The notes: a model not told the origin generated them from the sequence alone. 64,000 bases of DNA from Streptomyces sp. CCM_MD2014 (GCF_000772045.1 NZ_CP009754.1:8184001-8248000); one strand, 5' to 3'; positions 32,223-41,641 are shown, counted from the stretch's first letter. Numbers and translations: made by a program.

Positions 32223-33461
32223 TCAGCGGTCTGTACGCAGCGGGACGGGCCGAGCCGTCGCACTGAGCCGGGTATTGCGGCTGGGGCCGTGCCATTCCAG
32301 GCAGACGACCGTGGCGTCGTCGCCGAGTCGCCCGTCGTGGTGGTCGAGGACGGCCCGCATGAGACGGCGCAGTGTTTCGGGGACGGGGAAGCCGTCGGCG
32401 TGGTGGCGGATGATGAAGTCGGTGAACCGATGGAGACCGAACTCCGTGCCCTGCTTGTCGCGGGCCTCGGTGATGCCGTCGGTGTAGAGCAGGATCCGGT
32501 CGCCCGGTTCGAGCTGTTCCTCGCACAGGGTGGCGGTGATGCCGAGCCCGGCGCCCAGAGGATGGGCGGGCGGGCAGTCCAGAACGGTGGTCCAGCGCCC
32601 GGCGCGGATCAGCACTGGCGGGTGATGGCCTCGGTTGATCCAGGTCAGGAGACCAGTGGCGGCGTCGAGGTCGGCAAGCGTGGCGGTGACGAACGTCTCG
32701 TGACTGAAGTGATCGAGCAGAATGTCCTCCACTCGCTCACCGAGCGTGACCAGATCGACCCCCTGACGGCGCTGGTTCCGGCAGGCCGCCACCACCAGGT
32801 TGGCGGCCAGTCCGGCATGGCTGTTGTGCCCCATGGCGTCGAAGATGCCCAGGTGCACCTGGTCGCCGGCGAGGGCGTAGTCGAAGGCGTCCCCGCCGAT
32901 CTCGTACGCCGGCTCCATGGCGGCGGAGATCACCACGTCCTTGTTGGCGAACGAGCGCGGAGGCATCAGGTTCCACTGCAATTCCGCCGCCACGTTCATC
33001 GTCTGGGTACGCGACAGCCGGGCGGCCGCGTCGCTGCTCGGCTGCTTACTGACGATCAGCATGCCCACCAGGGACGCGAGTGTCTGGAACTGCCCGAGGT
33101 CGGCACCGTCGTCGAGGCTCCCGCGCAGCAGACCCAACCGCTCGGTGCCGTCCAGCACCGGCACCCACCAGCGGGAGCGCTCGCCGTCGGCCACCAGCTG
33201 GGGCCGGAGACCGGCGTACACGCGACCCGGCAGTGTGCCTTCGACCGAGTACAGCTCGCCGCCGTCCGCCGCATCGAGTCCGCGCCCGGTGACCTCCCGC
33301 AGGATCTCCTGGCGCAGATCGGCCAGGTAGAGGCGCACGTCGCGGATTCCGGCCGGGTCAGCATGGCGGGTGACCAGGGAGGGCAGCTGGTCGAAGCCGA
33401 CCAGGTGGCTCTCGCCGAGAAGCCCCGTGAGCATTCTCGACGTGCGTTCGGACGCGTTCAT
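32223..33461 (-). CDS. PP2C-type (SpoIIE) serine phosphatase with N-terminal sensor
   Basis: The protein has 412 aa. Residues 1-160 form a GAF-like sensor region (DPAGIRDVRLYLADLRQEIL, then WWVPVLDGTERLGLL). Residues 185-395 are a SpoIIE phosphatase with YEIGGDAFDYAL, GIFDAMGHNSHAGLAANL and ILLYTDGITEARD carrying the metal-binding acidic residues. Such proteins control anti-anti-sigma factors by dephosphorylation. Unlike the PAS-GAF phosphatase at 8.9 kb it lacks PAS domains. The start is ATG 33459-33461. Confidence 0.9.
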   Translation of the reverse strand: MNASERTSRMLTGLLGESHLVGFDQLPSLVTRHADPAGIRDVRLYLADLRQEILREVTGRGLDAADGGELYSVEGTLPGRVYAGLRPQLVADGERSRWWVPVLDGTERLGLLRGSLDDGADLGQFQTLASLVGMLIVSKQPSSDAAARLSRTQTMNVAAELQWNLMPPRSFANKDVVISAAMEPAYEIGGDAFDYALAGDQVHLGIFDAMGHNSHAGLAANLVVAACRNQRRQGVDLVTLGERVEDILLDHFSHETFVTATLADLDAATGLLTWINRGHHPPVLIRAGRWTTVLDCPPAHPLGAGLGITATLCEEQLEPGDRILLYTDGITEARDKQGTEFGLHRFTDFIIRHHADGFPVPETLRRLMRAVLDHHDGRLGDDATVVCLEWHGPSRNTRLSATARPVPLRTDR

Positions 33462-33796
33462 GCTCGCCACCTCTCGCTCGCGCAGAGTGCGCCGGTCGCC
33501 CTCCCAGCATCGCAGACGAGGACGCGTGAGGGTCGGGACGACGACCGGCACCACGGCCCTCCGCGTGGGCGGGGCCGTAGTGTGACCAGCGGAGGCACGA
33601 CGGCGCTTCGCGTCGGAGATCCGGGCCACGGTACGTGCCGGAGCGGTCATTCGCCGGGGAGCCCGGGGAGCAGCCGGTCGGCACCTCCGGGCCGGGCGGG
33701 GCCCCGGGTACCGCAGGTCCCGTCGCACCCGGACGACGGCGCACGGACGGGCCGCCGGCACACCGTCCCGTCGTCGTCGAGGCCCGTCGCGAGGTC
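33462..33796. other. intergenic region, no gene supported
   Basis: These 335 bp separate the PP2C gene start from the end of the GH125 gene. Reading frames here are short, Arg/Pro-rich and without motifs. No strong palindrome was noticed; a PP2C promoter should lie near the left side. Confidence 0.4.
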
Positions 33797-35137
33797 CTAC
33801 GACACCCGGCTCCGGGGAGCCCGCGAGGCGGACGGGGGAGTGGTCCACAAGGGGCGGGTGCCGAGTCCCGCGATGTCCAGGGCGAGTTCGGCGTACATCG
33901 CGTTGGCCCAGGAGAACCAGGGGCGGGTGAAGTGACTGGGATCGTCCTTGTGGAACGATTCGTGCATCTGCCCCGTACCCGCGTCGGTCGCGAGCAGCGT
34001 CCTGAGAGCGTCGATGCGCTCGGTTCTGACGTCACTGGTCAGACCCCGTACGGCGATGGCGATCGGCCAGATGTGGTCATCCGGTGTGTGCGGGCTGCCG
34101 ATGCCTTCGGCCGCCGTCCCCCGGCTCCAGGTGGGGTTCGCGGGTGAGAGGACGAACCGCCGTGTGGCGAGGTACACCGGGTCCGTGGTGGGAACGTTCG
34201 CGACGAGGGGCAGGGACAGCAGTCCGGGCATGTTGGCGTCGTCCATGAGCAGCGCGTTGCCGTTGCCGTCCACCTCGTAGGCGTAGACCGGCCCGAACTC
34301 GGGGTGCTGGACGGTGCCGTGCCGGACCGCGGCCGTCCGGAGTTCCGACGCCAGTTGGGCGGCGTCCTCGGCGAGTTCGTCGGCGTGGGCGTGACGGGAC
34401 AGTTCGGCGACGCCGTCGAGAGCGGCGGCGGCACACAGGTTCGCGGGGACGTTGTACCCGTAGCGGCACGCGTCGTCGCTGGGACGGAACCCGCTCCAGG
34501 TCATGCCGGTTCGGCCGACCGGCGTTCCTCGTCCGGCGTTCGGCAGCGTGTCGCTGGACGGGCCGTTCCGGCGACGGAAGCGGTAGGCGGACAGACGCTC
34601 GTGGTCCTGCTCCGTACGCCACACCGTGATGACGGTGCGCGCGGTCCGCAGCGTCCGCGCGACGTGGTCGGTCCGTCCGGTCGCCGTCCAGAAGCGGTGG
34701 GCCAGCAGGAGGGGGAAGGCGAGGGAGTCGACTTCGTACTTCTGCTCCCACACCCAGGGGTCCTGGCACAGGTCGTCGGGATCGTGGGCCCGTCCGGAGG
34801 GCCCGTCGTTGAAGGCGTTGGCATAGGGGTCGCGGGCCATGCAGTCGAACTGCCGGTGGAGCACGGCGAGCAGGAGGTCCTGCAGGGCCGTGTCGTCCTG
34901 GGCGAGTGCCAGGTACGGCATCATCTGCGTGGAGGAGTCGCGCAGCCACATGGCGGGGATGTCGCCGGTCACGACGAAGGCGGTGCCGTCGGGCATCGGC
35001 CGGATCGTGCGGGCCAGGGTGTCGTCCAGGCAGCGCGTCAGCGTGCGGCCGAAGCGCGGGTCGCCGAGGTCGGCGTCGAGCCGGCGGACTGCCCGCCGGA
35101 GGGTCGGATGGTCCTTGACACTGGTGGGAAAGCCCAT
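33797..35137 (-). CDS. glycoside hydrolase family 125 (exo-alpha-1,6-mannosidase)
   Basis: The 446-aa protein matches GH125 across its length: FVVTGDIPAMWLRDSSTQMMPYL, the DPWVWEQKYEVDSLAFPLLLAHRFW segment and GMTWSGFRPSDDACRYGYNVPANL. GH125 enzymes are inverting exo-alpha-1,6-mannosidases with an (alpha/alpha)6 barrel. No signal peptide is visible, so it probably acts on imported oligosaccharides in the cytoplasm. The start at ATG 35135-35137 has a GAAAGG ribosome site; a Met 10 codons upstream is possible. It lies downstream of the LacI and sugar-kinase genes of the mannan locus. Confidence 0.9.
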   Translation of the reverse strand: MGFPTSVKDHPTLRRAVRRLDADLGDPRFGRTLTRCLDDTLARTIRPMPDGTAFVVTGDIPAMWLRDSSTQMMPYLALAQDDTALQDLLLAVLHRQFDCMARDPYANAFNDGPSGRAHDPDDLCQDPWVWEQKYEVDSLAFPLLLAHRFWTATGRTDHVARTLRTARTVITVWRTEQDHERLSAYRFRRRNGPSSDTLPNAGRGTPVGRTGMTWSGFRPSDDACRYGYNVPANLCAAAALDGVAELSRHAHADELAEDAAQLASELRTAAVRHGTVQHPEFGPVYAYEVDGNGNALLMDDANMPGLLSLPLVANVPTTDPVYLATRRFVLSPANPTWSRGTAAEGIGSPHTPDDHIWPIAIAVRGLTSDVRTERIDALRTLLATDAGTGQMHESFHKDDPSHFTRPWFSWANAMYAELALDIAGLGTRPLWTTPPSASRAPRSRVS

Positions 35138-35339
35138 GAGTCGGCCTTTCGGCGGTCGGCTGGTCATCGGTGCCCGCCTCGGCGGGCGGGGTGGTCGGGG
35201 CCGCGCACGGCCCGTGCGGGCGCCGTCTCGTCTGTGCGGCACGGGGTGAGGCGAAGGCAGGCCGTCCCATGGCGGGCGGCCTGCAGCGCGGCAACCGTGG
35301 CGGAGGAAAACGATCCGGCGGACGCTTCCCGACGAGCCG

Positions 35340-36380
35340 TCAGGCGTCGGCGGCCGGCCGGCCCTGCTCGTCTCCGGAGGTCACGCCGTGGCGGACCACG
35401 CGGGTGGCAACGGTGACGCGCCGGGAGGCGGGCGGCGCCGCGTCCCGGTGTTCGAGGCGGTCGATCAGCAGACGTGCTGCCCGGCGGCCGATCTCGTCGG
35501 CGTCGTACGAGACGAGGGTCAGCGGCAGCCCGAGCACGTCGGACAGGTCGAAGTCGTCGAAACCGGCGATGGGCAGGGTGGTGCCCGCCTTGTACAGGGC
35601 CCGGATCGCGCCTTGACTGATGCGGTTGTTGGTGCAGAACAGCGCGGTCGGGCGTTCGGCCGCCTTGAGCAGTTCGAGGGTCGCCCGCTCCGCGGTGGCG
35701 GAGTCGACCAGGCCCTGGCGGATGAGGGCGTGGGCCGGCTCCACGCCGACTTCTTCGTGTGCCGCCCAGAACCCGCGCAGGCGTTCGGCACCGGTGTACA
35801 ACGCCGGCGGGTTGCCGAGGAAGGCGATGCGGGTGTGTCCGTCGGCCAGGAGGCAGGCGGTGGCCTCACGCGCGCCGTGGAAGTCCTCGACCAGGACGCA
35901 GTCGGTGTCGAGCCCGGCGGGCGGCCGGGCGGCGAGCACGACCGGAACGTGCCGCATGGCGTCGGCCAGGTGCTGCTGACGACTGCCCGCCGGGACGACG
36001 ATGAGACCTTCCACCTGGTGATCGACGAGCCCGTCGATGATGTCGGGCTCCCGGTCGGCCTGTTCGGCGGAGTTGCTGAGCAGCATGCGGAAGCCGTATT
36101 CCGTCGCGACCTCCTGGACGCCGAGCGCGAGGCGCGAGTAGAAGGGGTTGGCGAGATTGGTGACGACGAGGCCGATCATCCCGCTGCCTCCGAGGCGGAG
36201 ACTGCGGGCGGTCTGGTTGCGGCGGTAACCCAGCCGGTCGACCGCCGCGAAGACCCGTTCGCGGGTCGCTTCCGACACGCCGGGGTCGTTCTTGAGCACA
36301 CGCGACACGGTCATGGCGCTGACCTGCGCCAGCTTGCCGACATCGTGCATCGTCGGCCCGCTGCCCCGGCGAGCGGTCAT
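35340..36380 (-). CDS. LacI-family transcriptional regulator of the mannan locus
   Basis: The protein has 346 aa. A LacI helix-turn-helix is at residues 10-60 (TMHDVGKLAQVSAMTVSRVLKNDPGVSEATRERV), the hinge region is RNQTARSLRLGGSG, and a periplasmic-binding-like sensor domain follows (IGLVVTNLANPFYSRLALGV, VEGLIVVPAG). The start is ATG 36378-36380. It stands between GH125 and the ROK kinase gene, all minus strand, and probably represses both arms of the locus through GTTAAC-type palindromes near 39.1-39.3 kb until a mannose-derived inducer binds. Confidence 0.93.
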   Translation of the reverse strand: MTARRGSGPTMHDVGKLAQVSAMTVSRVLKNDPGVSEATRERVFAAVDRLGYRRNQTARSLRLGGSGMIGLVVTNLANPFYSRLALGVQEVATEYGFRMLLSNSAEQADREPDIIDGLVDHQVEGLIVVPAGSRQQHLADAMRHVPVVLAARPPAGLDTDCVLVEDFHGAREATACLLADGHTRIAFLGNPPALYTGAERLRGFWAAHEEVGVEPAHALIRQGLVDSATAERATLELLKAAERPTALFCTNNRISQGAIRALYKAGTTLPIAGFDDFDLSDVLGLPLTLVSYDADEIGRRAARLLIDRLEHRDAAPPASRRVTVATRVVRHGVTSGDEQGRPAADA

Positions 36381-36424
36381 GCCCGTGCTCCTTCCTCCGT
36401 CTGCCTGCACCGGCGTCTTGGCCT

Positions 36425-37360
36425 TCACAGGGCGTCCGGCACGCCCTGCGCCCAGCGGGCGGCCCCGATCAAGGCTGCCTCCTCCGGCTGCCGGGCCGGC
36501 AGGACGGGTACGGCCGGTCCGCCGGCGGCAACCAGCCCGGTGGTGAGCGCAGGCCGGACCAGGTCCCACGACTGGGCCATGGAGCCACCGACGACCACAG
36601 CGGTCGCGCCGAAGCGGTCGATCCAGGGAGCCAGGGCGCGACCGAGTGCGTCGAAAGCGTAGCGGAAGACCTCCGCCGCGGCGGCGTCGCCCTTCACCGC
36701 GCGCACGGCTATCTCGTGGACGTCCGGAGGACGCCGATCACCCGCCGAAGGCAAGAGCCGGGCGTAGCGGGCGCGGATGCCGCGGCGCGAGACCGTGTCC
36801 TCCAGCGGACGCCCGCGCACCGTCAACCGGTGCACGTGTCCGCTCGGCGGGACCAGGTCGCCGGTGTGGACAGGACGGCCGGCGGCCAGGAAGGAGGATC
36901 CCACGCCCGTGCCCAGCGTCAGGCAGACGACGCGGTCGTGACCCGCGGCGGCTCCGGAGCCGAACTCGCCCATGGCGAACGCGTCTGCGTCGTTGAGGAA
37001 ACACAGCCGCTCGGAGCGTCCGGCCAGGCGCCCGCGCAGGCCGGCCCCGACGTCCACGCCGGACAGGGATTCGAACTTCCCCACGCCGGCGAAGCGGCCG
37101 ACGCCGGTCGCGTAGTCGAAGGGGCCGGGTATCGCCACCCCCCAGCACGGGCCGTGCCCGGTCGGCAGCGCCAGGGCGGCCGCCCCGATGGCGTCGAGCA
37201 GGCCGTCGGCTTGAGCCTGCGAGTCCAGCGGTCTGCGGATCCTGGTGGACGGCAGGGAGCGGCCCGTGACCGGGTCCACGAGTGCGGCGGTGACATGCGT
37301 ACCGCCGATGTCGAGGACCGGTACCGGTGCCGGGGACCGACCCCCGGGGGACACGGTCAC
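36425..37360 (-). CDS. ROK-family sugar kinase
   Basis: The 311-aa protein has the ATP-binding DIGGTHVTAALVDP at residues 17-30, sugar-binding FLNDADAFAMGE, and the second phosphate-binding TLGTGVGSSFL. The ROK zinc motif CxCGxxGCxE is missing: after the conserved GHVH the sequence reads RLTVRGRPLEDTVS, so this is a zinc-free member. It would phosphorylate a hexose; within a mannan locus, mannose to mannose-6-phosphate is most plausible. The GTG start overlaps the TGA of the upstream isomerase gene (GTGA), coupling kinase and isomerase. Confidence 0.88.
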   Translation of the reverse strand: MTVSPGGRSPAPVPVLDIGGTHVTAALVDPVTGRSLPSTRIRRPLDSQAQADGLLDAIGAAALALPTGHGPCWGVAIPGPFDYATGVGRFAGVGKFESLSGVDVGAGLRGRLAGRSERLCFLNDADAFAMGEFGSGAAAGHDRVVCLTLGTGVGSSFLAAGRPVHTGDLVPPSGHVHRLTVRGRPLEDTVSRRGIRARYARLLPSAGDRRPPDVHEIAVRAVKGDAAAAEVFRYAFDALGRALAPWIDRFGATAVVVGGSMAQSWDLVRPALTTGLVAAGGPAVPVLPARQPEEAALIGAARWAQGVPDAL

Positions 37361-39075
37361 GGCTCGACCACCAGCGCCTTGACGATCCGCACCTCGTCGT
37401 CGCCGAGCGCGCGGACGCGGTAGGGGCCCACGGCGGCGGGGATCGTAATGGTCTCGGCGAAAGCCAGGGAGTGGACGCGGCCGTCGCGGGTTTCGACGAG
37501 GGCGCCCGCGCCCGCGGCGACGTTGAGGATGTGGAAGCGGCCCGCGGTGTCGTCGTGGAGGACGGCGCCTCCTTCGACGACGAGGCGGTGCACGGCGTAG
37601 AACATCTCGGGCAGTGCGCCGAGGACCTCTTCGCGCCAGCCCTCTCCCTCGCGCACGGTGCGCGGCCGCTGGACCAGGTCCTTGGTGACGTCGCCGCCGC
37701 GCCGGGTCGTGTCCAGGTTGGCGAAGCCGTGCTCGTAGGGCAGGGGCCGGGACGCGCCGTCGGCGTCCTTGCGGAGCCAGTCGTAGAACCGGAGGGAGTA
37801 CAGGTAGGGGGTCGCGCTCACTTCGAGCACCAGGTTTCCCGCGCCCGAGGCGTGCGGTGTGCCGGCCGGGATCATGAACAGCTGCCCCACGGTCGCCGGG
37901 TGGGTCTGGACGTGGTCCGTCACGGGCATCGGGGTGTCATGGTCGATGGCGTCCTTCACCTGGCGGCGCATGGTGTCGGGGTCCGCCTCGTCGGTGAGGC
38001 CGAGCAGTACCTGGGCGCCCTCCTCGCTGGCCGTGACGTAGTACGTCTCGTGCTGGGTGTACGGCCAGCCGAACACCTCGCGCATGTACCGCTCCTGCGG
38101 GTGGAGGTGCAGGGACAGGTTGCCGCCGCCCATCGTGTCGAGGTAGTCGAAACGGATCGGGAAGGAGGTGCCGAACCTGCGGTGCACGTCCTCACCGAGC
38201 ATGTCCTCGGGGTGTTCCACGCACAGCAGCTGGAAGGGGACCTCGACCTGCGGTCCGCCCTTCTCGCCGACCAGGACCCCCGCCTCGGGGGCGATCAGCT
38301 CGTAGCCGAGGGCGGTGTTGCCTGCCCGAGGGGTGAAGCCGAGTTCACTGGCCGCCCATTGCCCGCCCCAGGGGGTGGAGTTGAAGTAGGGACGGGTGCG
38401 CACCGGGCCCCGGGCCAGGTGCGCGAGGGTGTCGCGCAGCGCGGGACCGCCCAGTGACGCGGGGCGGCCGGCGTCCTGCACGTCGATCCAACGGTCGATC
38501 CGCCCCGCGATCGCGTCGCGGTGGCGGTCCAGCACGGGCCAGTCGGTGTAGAACAGGCGAACCAGGTCACCGGGCTCGTCGCGCCGGCCCAGGTTGACGC
38601 CGACCGGCAGCTCGCCCTTCGCCACCGCCGCCTCGGCGTAGCGCTTCGGCAGGTCGGCGTACCACAGCACATCCGGACCGCACAGCGAAGCACCGGGCCC
38701 GTACACCACGGTCACTCCGTCCGGCGCCGGACGCCCGGCCCGGGGGGCGGAGTCGAACAGGTCCGCGACCTGCGCGGGGGAGAGCGGCGTGAAGAAGGGG
38801 TCGCCGGAGTGGACGGGCCGGGCCGTCAGCCGTTCGTCGGCCGCCGTGGCGTAGTGGTCGCGGACATCGAGCAGCTCCACGTCGCGGCCCGCGGAGCGCA
38901 GGGCTCCGGACAGGCCGTCCGCCAGCGCGGGCCAGTCGAGGGCCGCGGGGCCGTCGACCGCCAGGACCAGCGCACCGAGCGGCAGGTCCGCGGCCAGGGC
39001 CGACCAGCCGGCGGCCACCTCTCCGGTGACCGGCGGGTAGCTGGGGAGGGGGTCGTATGAACGAGGCGCGGGCAC
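37357..39075 (-). CDS. class I mannose-6-phosphate isomerase with N-terminal kinase-like extension
   Basis: The 572-aa protein is much longer than the usual 390-aa ManA. The C-terminal part, from about residue 220, carries the type I isomerase: LSLHLHPQERYMREVFG with zinc ligands, ETYYV, and a second barrel with MIPAGTPHASGAGNLVLEVS. The first 220 residues resemble a nucleoside-kinase-like domain (LVLAVDGPAALDWPALADGL and GVTVVYGPGASLCGPDVLWY) but lack a P-loop GxxGxGKS. It would convert mannose-6-phosphate into fructose-6-phosphate. The start is GTG 39073-39075. It leads the minus-strand arm and is coupled to the ROK kinase. Confidence 0.85.
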   Translation of the reverse strand: MPAPRSYDPLPSYPPVTGEVAAGWSALAADLPLGALVLAVDGPAALDWPALADGLSGALRSAGRDVELLDVRDHYATAADERLTARPVHSGDPFFTPLSPAQVADLFDSAPRAGRPAPDGVTVVYGPGASLCGPDVLWYADLPKRYAEAAVAKGELPVGVNLGRRDEPGDLVRLFYTDWPVLDRHRDAIAGRIDRWIDVQDAGRPASLGGPALRDTLAHLARGPVRTRPYFNSTPWGGQWAASELGFTPRAGNTALGYELIAPEAGVLVGEKGGPQVEVPFQLLCVEHPEDMLGEDVHRRFGTSFPIRFDYLDTMGGGNLSLHLHPQERYMREVFGWPYTQHETYYVTASEEGAQVLLGLTDEADPDTMRRQVKDAIDHDTPMPVTDHVQTHPATVGQLFMIPAGTPHASGAGNLVLEVSATPYLYSLRFYDWLRKDADGASRPLPYEHGFANLDTTRRGGDVTKDLVQRPRTVREGEGWREEVLGALPEMFYAVHRLVVEGGAVLHDDTAGRFHILNVAAGAGALVETRDGRVHSLAFAETITIPAAVGPYRVRALGDDEVRIVKALVVEP

Positions 39076-39108
39076 ATCTGCTCCTTACTCGGCTTCATGG
39101 TGCGGTGC

Positions 39109-39271
39109 GTTAACGATAACAGCGCATGGCTGAAGGTGTCCATGGTTGCAGTGCTGACTCTGTTCGCCTTATTGATCTCTCTGACCTGGGCTTTTTCTGC
39201 AATGCATGATGAGTGCGGATTCTTTTCGCCTTGAGGTCTTGCTACCGCCCGAATGGTGTCGTTAACCTCAC
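39109..39271. promoter_or_regulatory. LacI-type operators in the divergent mannan promoter
   Basis: Site 1, GTTAACGATAAC (39109-39120), is a palindrome of the type GTTA-n-CG-n-TAAC with the central CG typical of LacI-family sites; it lies 34 bp before the isomerase start. Site 2 (39256-39271) is GTG-TC-GTTAAC-CT-CAC, a 16-bp palindrome with mismatched pairs either side of GTTAAC, about 100 bp before the binding-protein gene. Each flanks one of the divergent transcripts. Confidence 0.55.
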
Positions 39272-39369
39272 GCCACACGCTCCAGGGCAGCTCCGGGGTT
39301 GATCCGGCGTCTGGGCGCCCTGCGAAACACATCCGGCCATGCAACGGGCCGATTCTGTGAAGGTGATCT

Positions 39370-40683
39370 ATGTCAGCATCGGGCAGGACCAGGAGGGCGG
39401 CCGTTCCGCTCGCCCGGCGCCGGTTCCTCGCCGGGGTGGCCGCCGGTGCGGCCGCCCTGACGGCGGGAGGCTGCGCGCGGGGAACGAGTACGTCCGCGCA
39501 GCCGGGAACCACCAGCATCTCCAACGACAACGCCACCTGGGACGACGGTTACCGCGCGGCCGGCCACGAGCTGAAGAAGATCACCGGCTACGCACTCCGG
39601 CCGCTGTCGAACCCGTCCGTGACCTCGTACCAGCAGGTCGTCCAGATGACCCTGCAGACCTCGAAGGCCTCAGACCTCGTCAAGTGGGCATCCGGATACC
39701 AGCTCAAACGGCTGGCACGCGCCGGCGGACTCACCGACCTGAGTCCCGTCTGGCAGCGGTACGCGGCAAAGGGTTGGGTGCGCGGGACGTCGCGGGAGGC
39801 CGTCTCCTACCGCGGCAAGGCGTACGGGATCCCGCTGTACGAGTCGTACTACGTGCTCTTCTACAGCAAGCCGGTCTTCGCGAAGCTGGGGCTGTCCGCC
39901 CCGAGCAGCTGGGACGGACTGCTGCACTGCGCGGAAGTCCTCAAACGCAACAAGGTCACACCGTTCCTCGCCAGTCAGGTGGGCGGCTGGCCGGCGATCG
40001 AGTGGTTCCAGGAACTGGTGAGCAAGGTCGACCCGCACTTCTACCAGCGGCTGGTGGCCGGACAGGCCTCCTACACCGACGCTCCGGCCCGCCAGGCGAT
40101 GGACATCTGGCACGACTTCATGCGCAAGGGGTGGATGACGTCTCCCGACTTCGACCAGGCGCGCGGCCCCGGAGCGCTGAAGGAGGGCACGGTGGGGATG
40201 TTCCTGCACGGCACCTGGCAGGCGTCCGGCATGTCGGCGGCGGGCATGGAACCGGGCACCGAGTACGGCGCCTTCATTCTTCCCACCGTGCGCGCCGCGA
40301 CCCCGAAGAGCGTCATCGCGGAGTCCGGCGTCTTCGTGGTTCCCGGCCGGGCCTCGTCGCACGACGCCGCGATGGCCAACGTCGCGGCCTGGCTCGACCC
40401 GTCCGTCCAGCGCGTGTGGAGCGACTTCCTGCAGGACAGCTCCGCCAACCCGAAGGTGCGTTCCAGCAACCCGGTGGTGGCCGGTCTCCAACGGGACGTC
40501 GCCCGCAACCACCGGCTGGCGCTGGTCCGCTACTGGGAGTCCGGCCCGCCCAGCCTCATCCAGGGCAACACCAACGACCTCGGCGGATTCATGGCCGGGC
40601 AGACCTCACCGGCCACCACGCTGCGCCGGATGCAGGAACGCGCGGGCGACGAATGGGCGGCCTGGAAGCGAGACGAGGCATGA
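39370..40683 (+). CDS. ABC transporter extracellular solute-binding protein (sugar)
   Basis: The 437-aa protein has a twin-arginine-like leader (RRRFLAGVAAGAAALTAGGC) ending at a Cys that could be lipidated, although the lipobox AGGC is not the strict L-[AS]-[GA]-C. The mature part shows the family 1 sugar-binding pattern: KLGLSAPSSWDGLLHCAEVLKRN, EGTVGMFLHGTWQASGM and a late AVAAWLDPSVQ-like segment. It would bind mannan oligosaccharides at the cell surface. GAAGGTGA precedes the ATG at 39370. Its stop overlaps the first permease start (ATGA). Confidence 0.9.
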   Translation: MSASGRTRRAAVPLARRRFLAGVAAGAAALTAGGCARGTSTSAQPGTTSISNDNATWDDGYRAAGHELKKITGYALRPLSNPSVTSYQQVVQMTLQTSKASDLVKWASGYQLKRLARAGGLTDLSPVWQRYAAKGWVRGTSREAVSYRGKAYGIPLYESYYVLFYSKPVFAKLGLSAPSSWDGLLHCAEVLKRNKVTPFLASQVGGWPAIEWFQELVSKVDPHFYQRLVAGQASYTDAPARQAMDIWHDFMRKGWMTSPDFDQARGPGALKEGTVGMFLHGTWQASGMSAAGMEPGTEYGAFILPTVRAATPKSVIAESGVFVVPGRASSHDAAMANVAAWLDPSVQRVWSDFLQDSSANPKVRSSNPVVAGLQRDVARNHRLALVRYWESGPPSLIQGNTNDLGGFMAGQTSPATTLRRMQERAGDEWAAWKRDEA

Positions 40684-41639
40684 GCACTTACACGACCGGC
40701 CGGCGCCCACCTGGCACGACCGGCACCCCGCCGGCACCCCGGCGCACGACGCCGCGCAGCCCCCGGGAGCACACCCGGGCCACGGTGCGCCAGCGTCTGA
40801 CGGCCGGCGGCTTCATGGCCCCCGCGGTCCTCCTGGTCACGCTCTTCCTCCTCGCCCCGTTCGTGTGGACCGTCTACCGCAGCTTCTTCAGCGACACACG
40901 GACCGCCCCGTTCAGCTGGTTCGAGAACTACTCGCTGTTCGCCTCCGACCCGGCCCTTTCCCGCTCCATCCAGAACACACTGATGTGGGTGGTGGGCACG
41001 GTCGCGCTCCCCTTCGTACTCGGGCTCGCCATCGCCTGCATGACCAACTCCGGCCGCTTCTCCCGCCTCGCGCGGCTGTGCGTCGTGCTGCCCTACGCGC
41101 TGTCGGGGTCCGCGGTGGCGGTGGTGTGGAACTTCATGCTCACCACCGACGGAGCCGTCAACCAGGTGCTGACCGGCGTCGGACTCGACTCACTGGCCCA
41201 GGGATGGCTGCTGACCTGGCCCGGCAACACCGTCGTGATGATCGTCGCCAACGCCTGGCAGGCCACCGGGGTCGCCGTCATCCTCTTCCTCGTCGGGCTG
41301 CAGTCCATCCCGCCCGAAACCCTGGAGGCCGGCTCCCTGGACGGAGCGAGCGGATGGCAGCAGTTCCGCCACATCGTCCTGCCCCAGCTCCGCCCGGTGT
41401 CGATCATCGTGATCGGCATGAGCCTGGTCAACGGCCTCAAGTCCTTCGACCTGATCTGGGTGCTCACCCAGGGCGGCCCCGGACGGGCCACCGAGACGCT
41501 GGCCGTCTCCATGTACAACGAGACCTTCCTGGAACTGCGGCCCGGCGCCGGAGCGGCGATCGCGGTCGTCCTCACCGTGATCGTGCTGGCCGCCTCCTGG
41601 CTGTACCTGCGCCGCCAGCTCGACGTGAAAGGCGTGTGA
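40680..41639 (+). CDS. ABC sugar transporter permease (MalF-type)
   Basis: The 319-aa protein has a 45-residue hydrophilic Pro/Thr-rich start, then six predicted membrane segments (first: MAPAVLLVTLFLLAPFVWTVY). The EAA-loop signature for contact with an ATPase is ETLEAGSLDGASGWQQFRHIVLPQL. It overlaps the binding-protein stop by 4 nt and precedes the second permease by 2 nt. No ATPase gene is present in the locus, so a shared MsiK-type ATPase is probably used, as in other Streptomyces sugar importers. Confidence 0.9.
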   Translation: MSTYTTGRRPPGTTGTPPAPRRTTPRSPREHTRATVRQRLTAGGFMAPAVLLVTLFLLAPFVWTVYRSFFSDTRTAPFSWFENYSLFASDPALSRSIQNTLMWVVGTVALPFVLGLAIACMTNSGRFSRLARLCVVLPYALSGSAVAVVWNFMLTTDGAVNQVLTGVGLDSLAQGWLLTWPGNTVVMIVANAWQATGVAVILFLVGLQSIPPETLEAGSLDGASGWQQFRHIVLPQLRPVSIIVIGMSLVNGLKSFDLIWVLTQGGPGRATETLAVSMYNETFLELRPGAGAAIAVVLTVIVLAASWLYLRRQLDVKGV

Positions 41640-41641
41640 CG

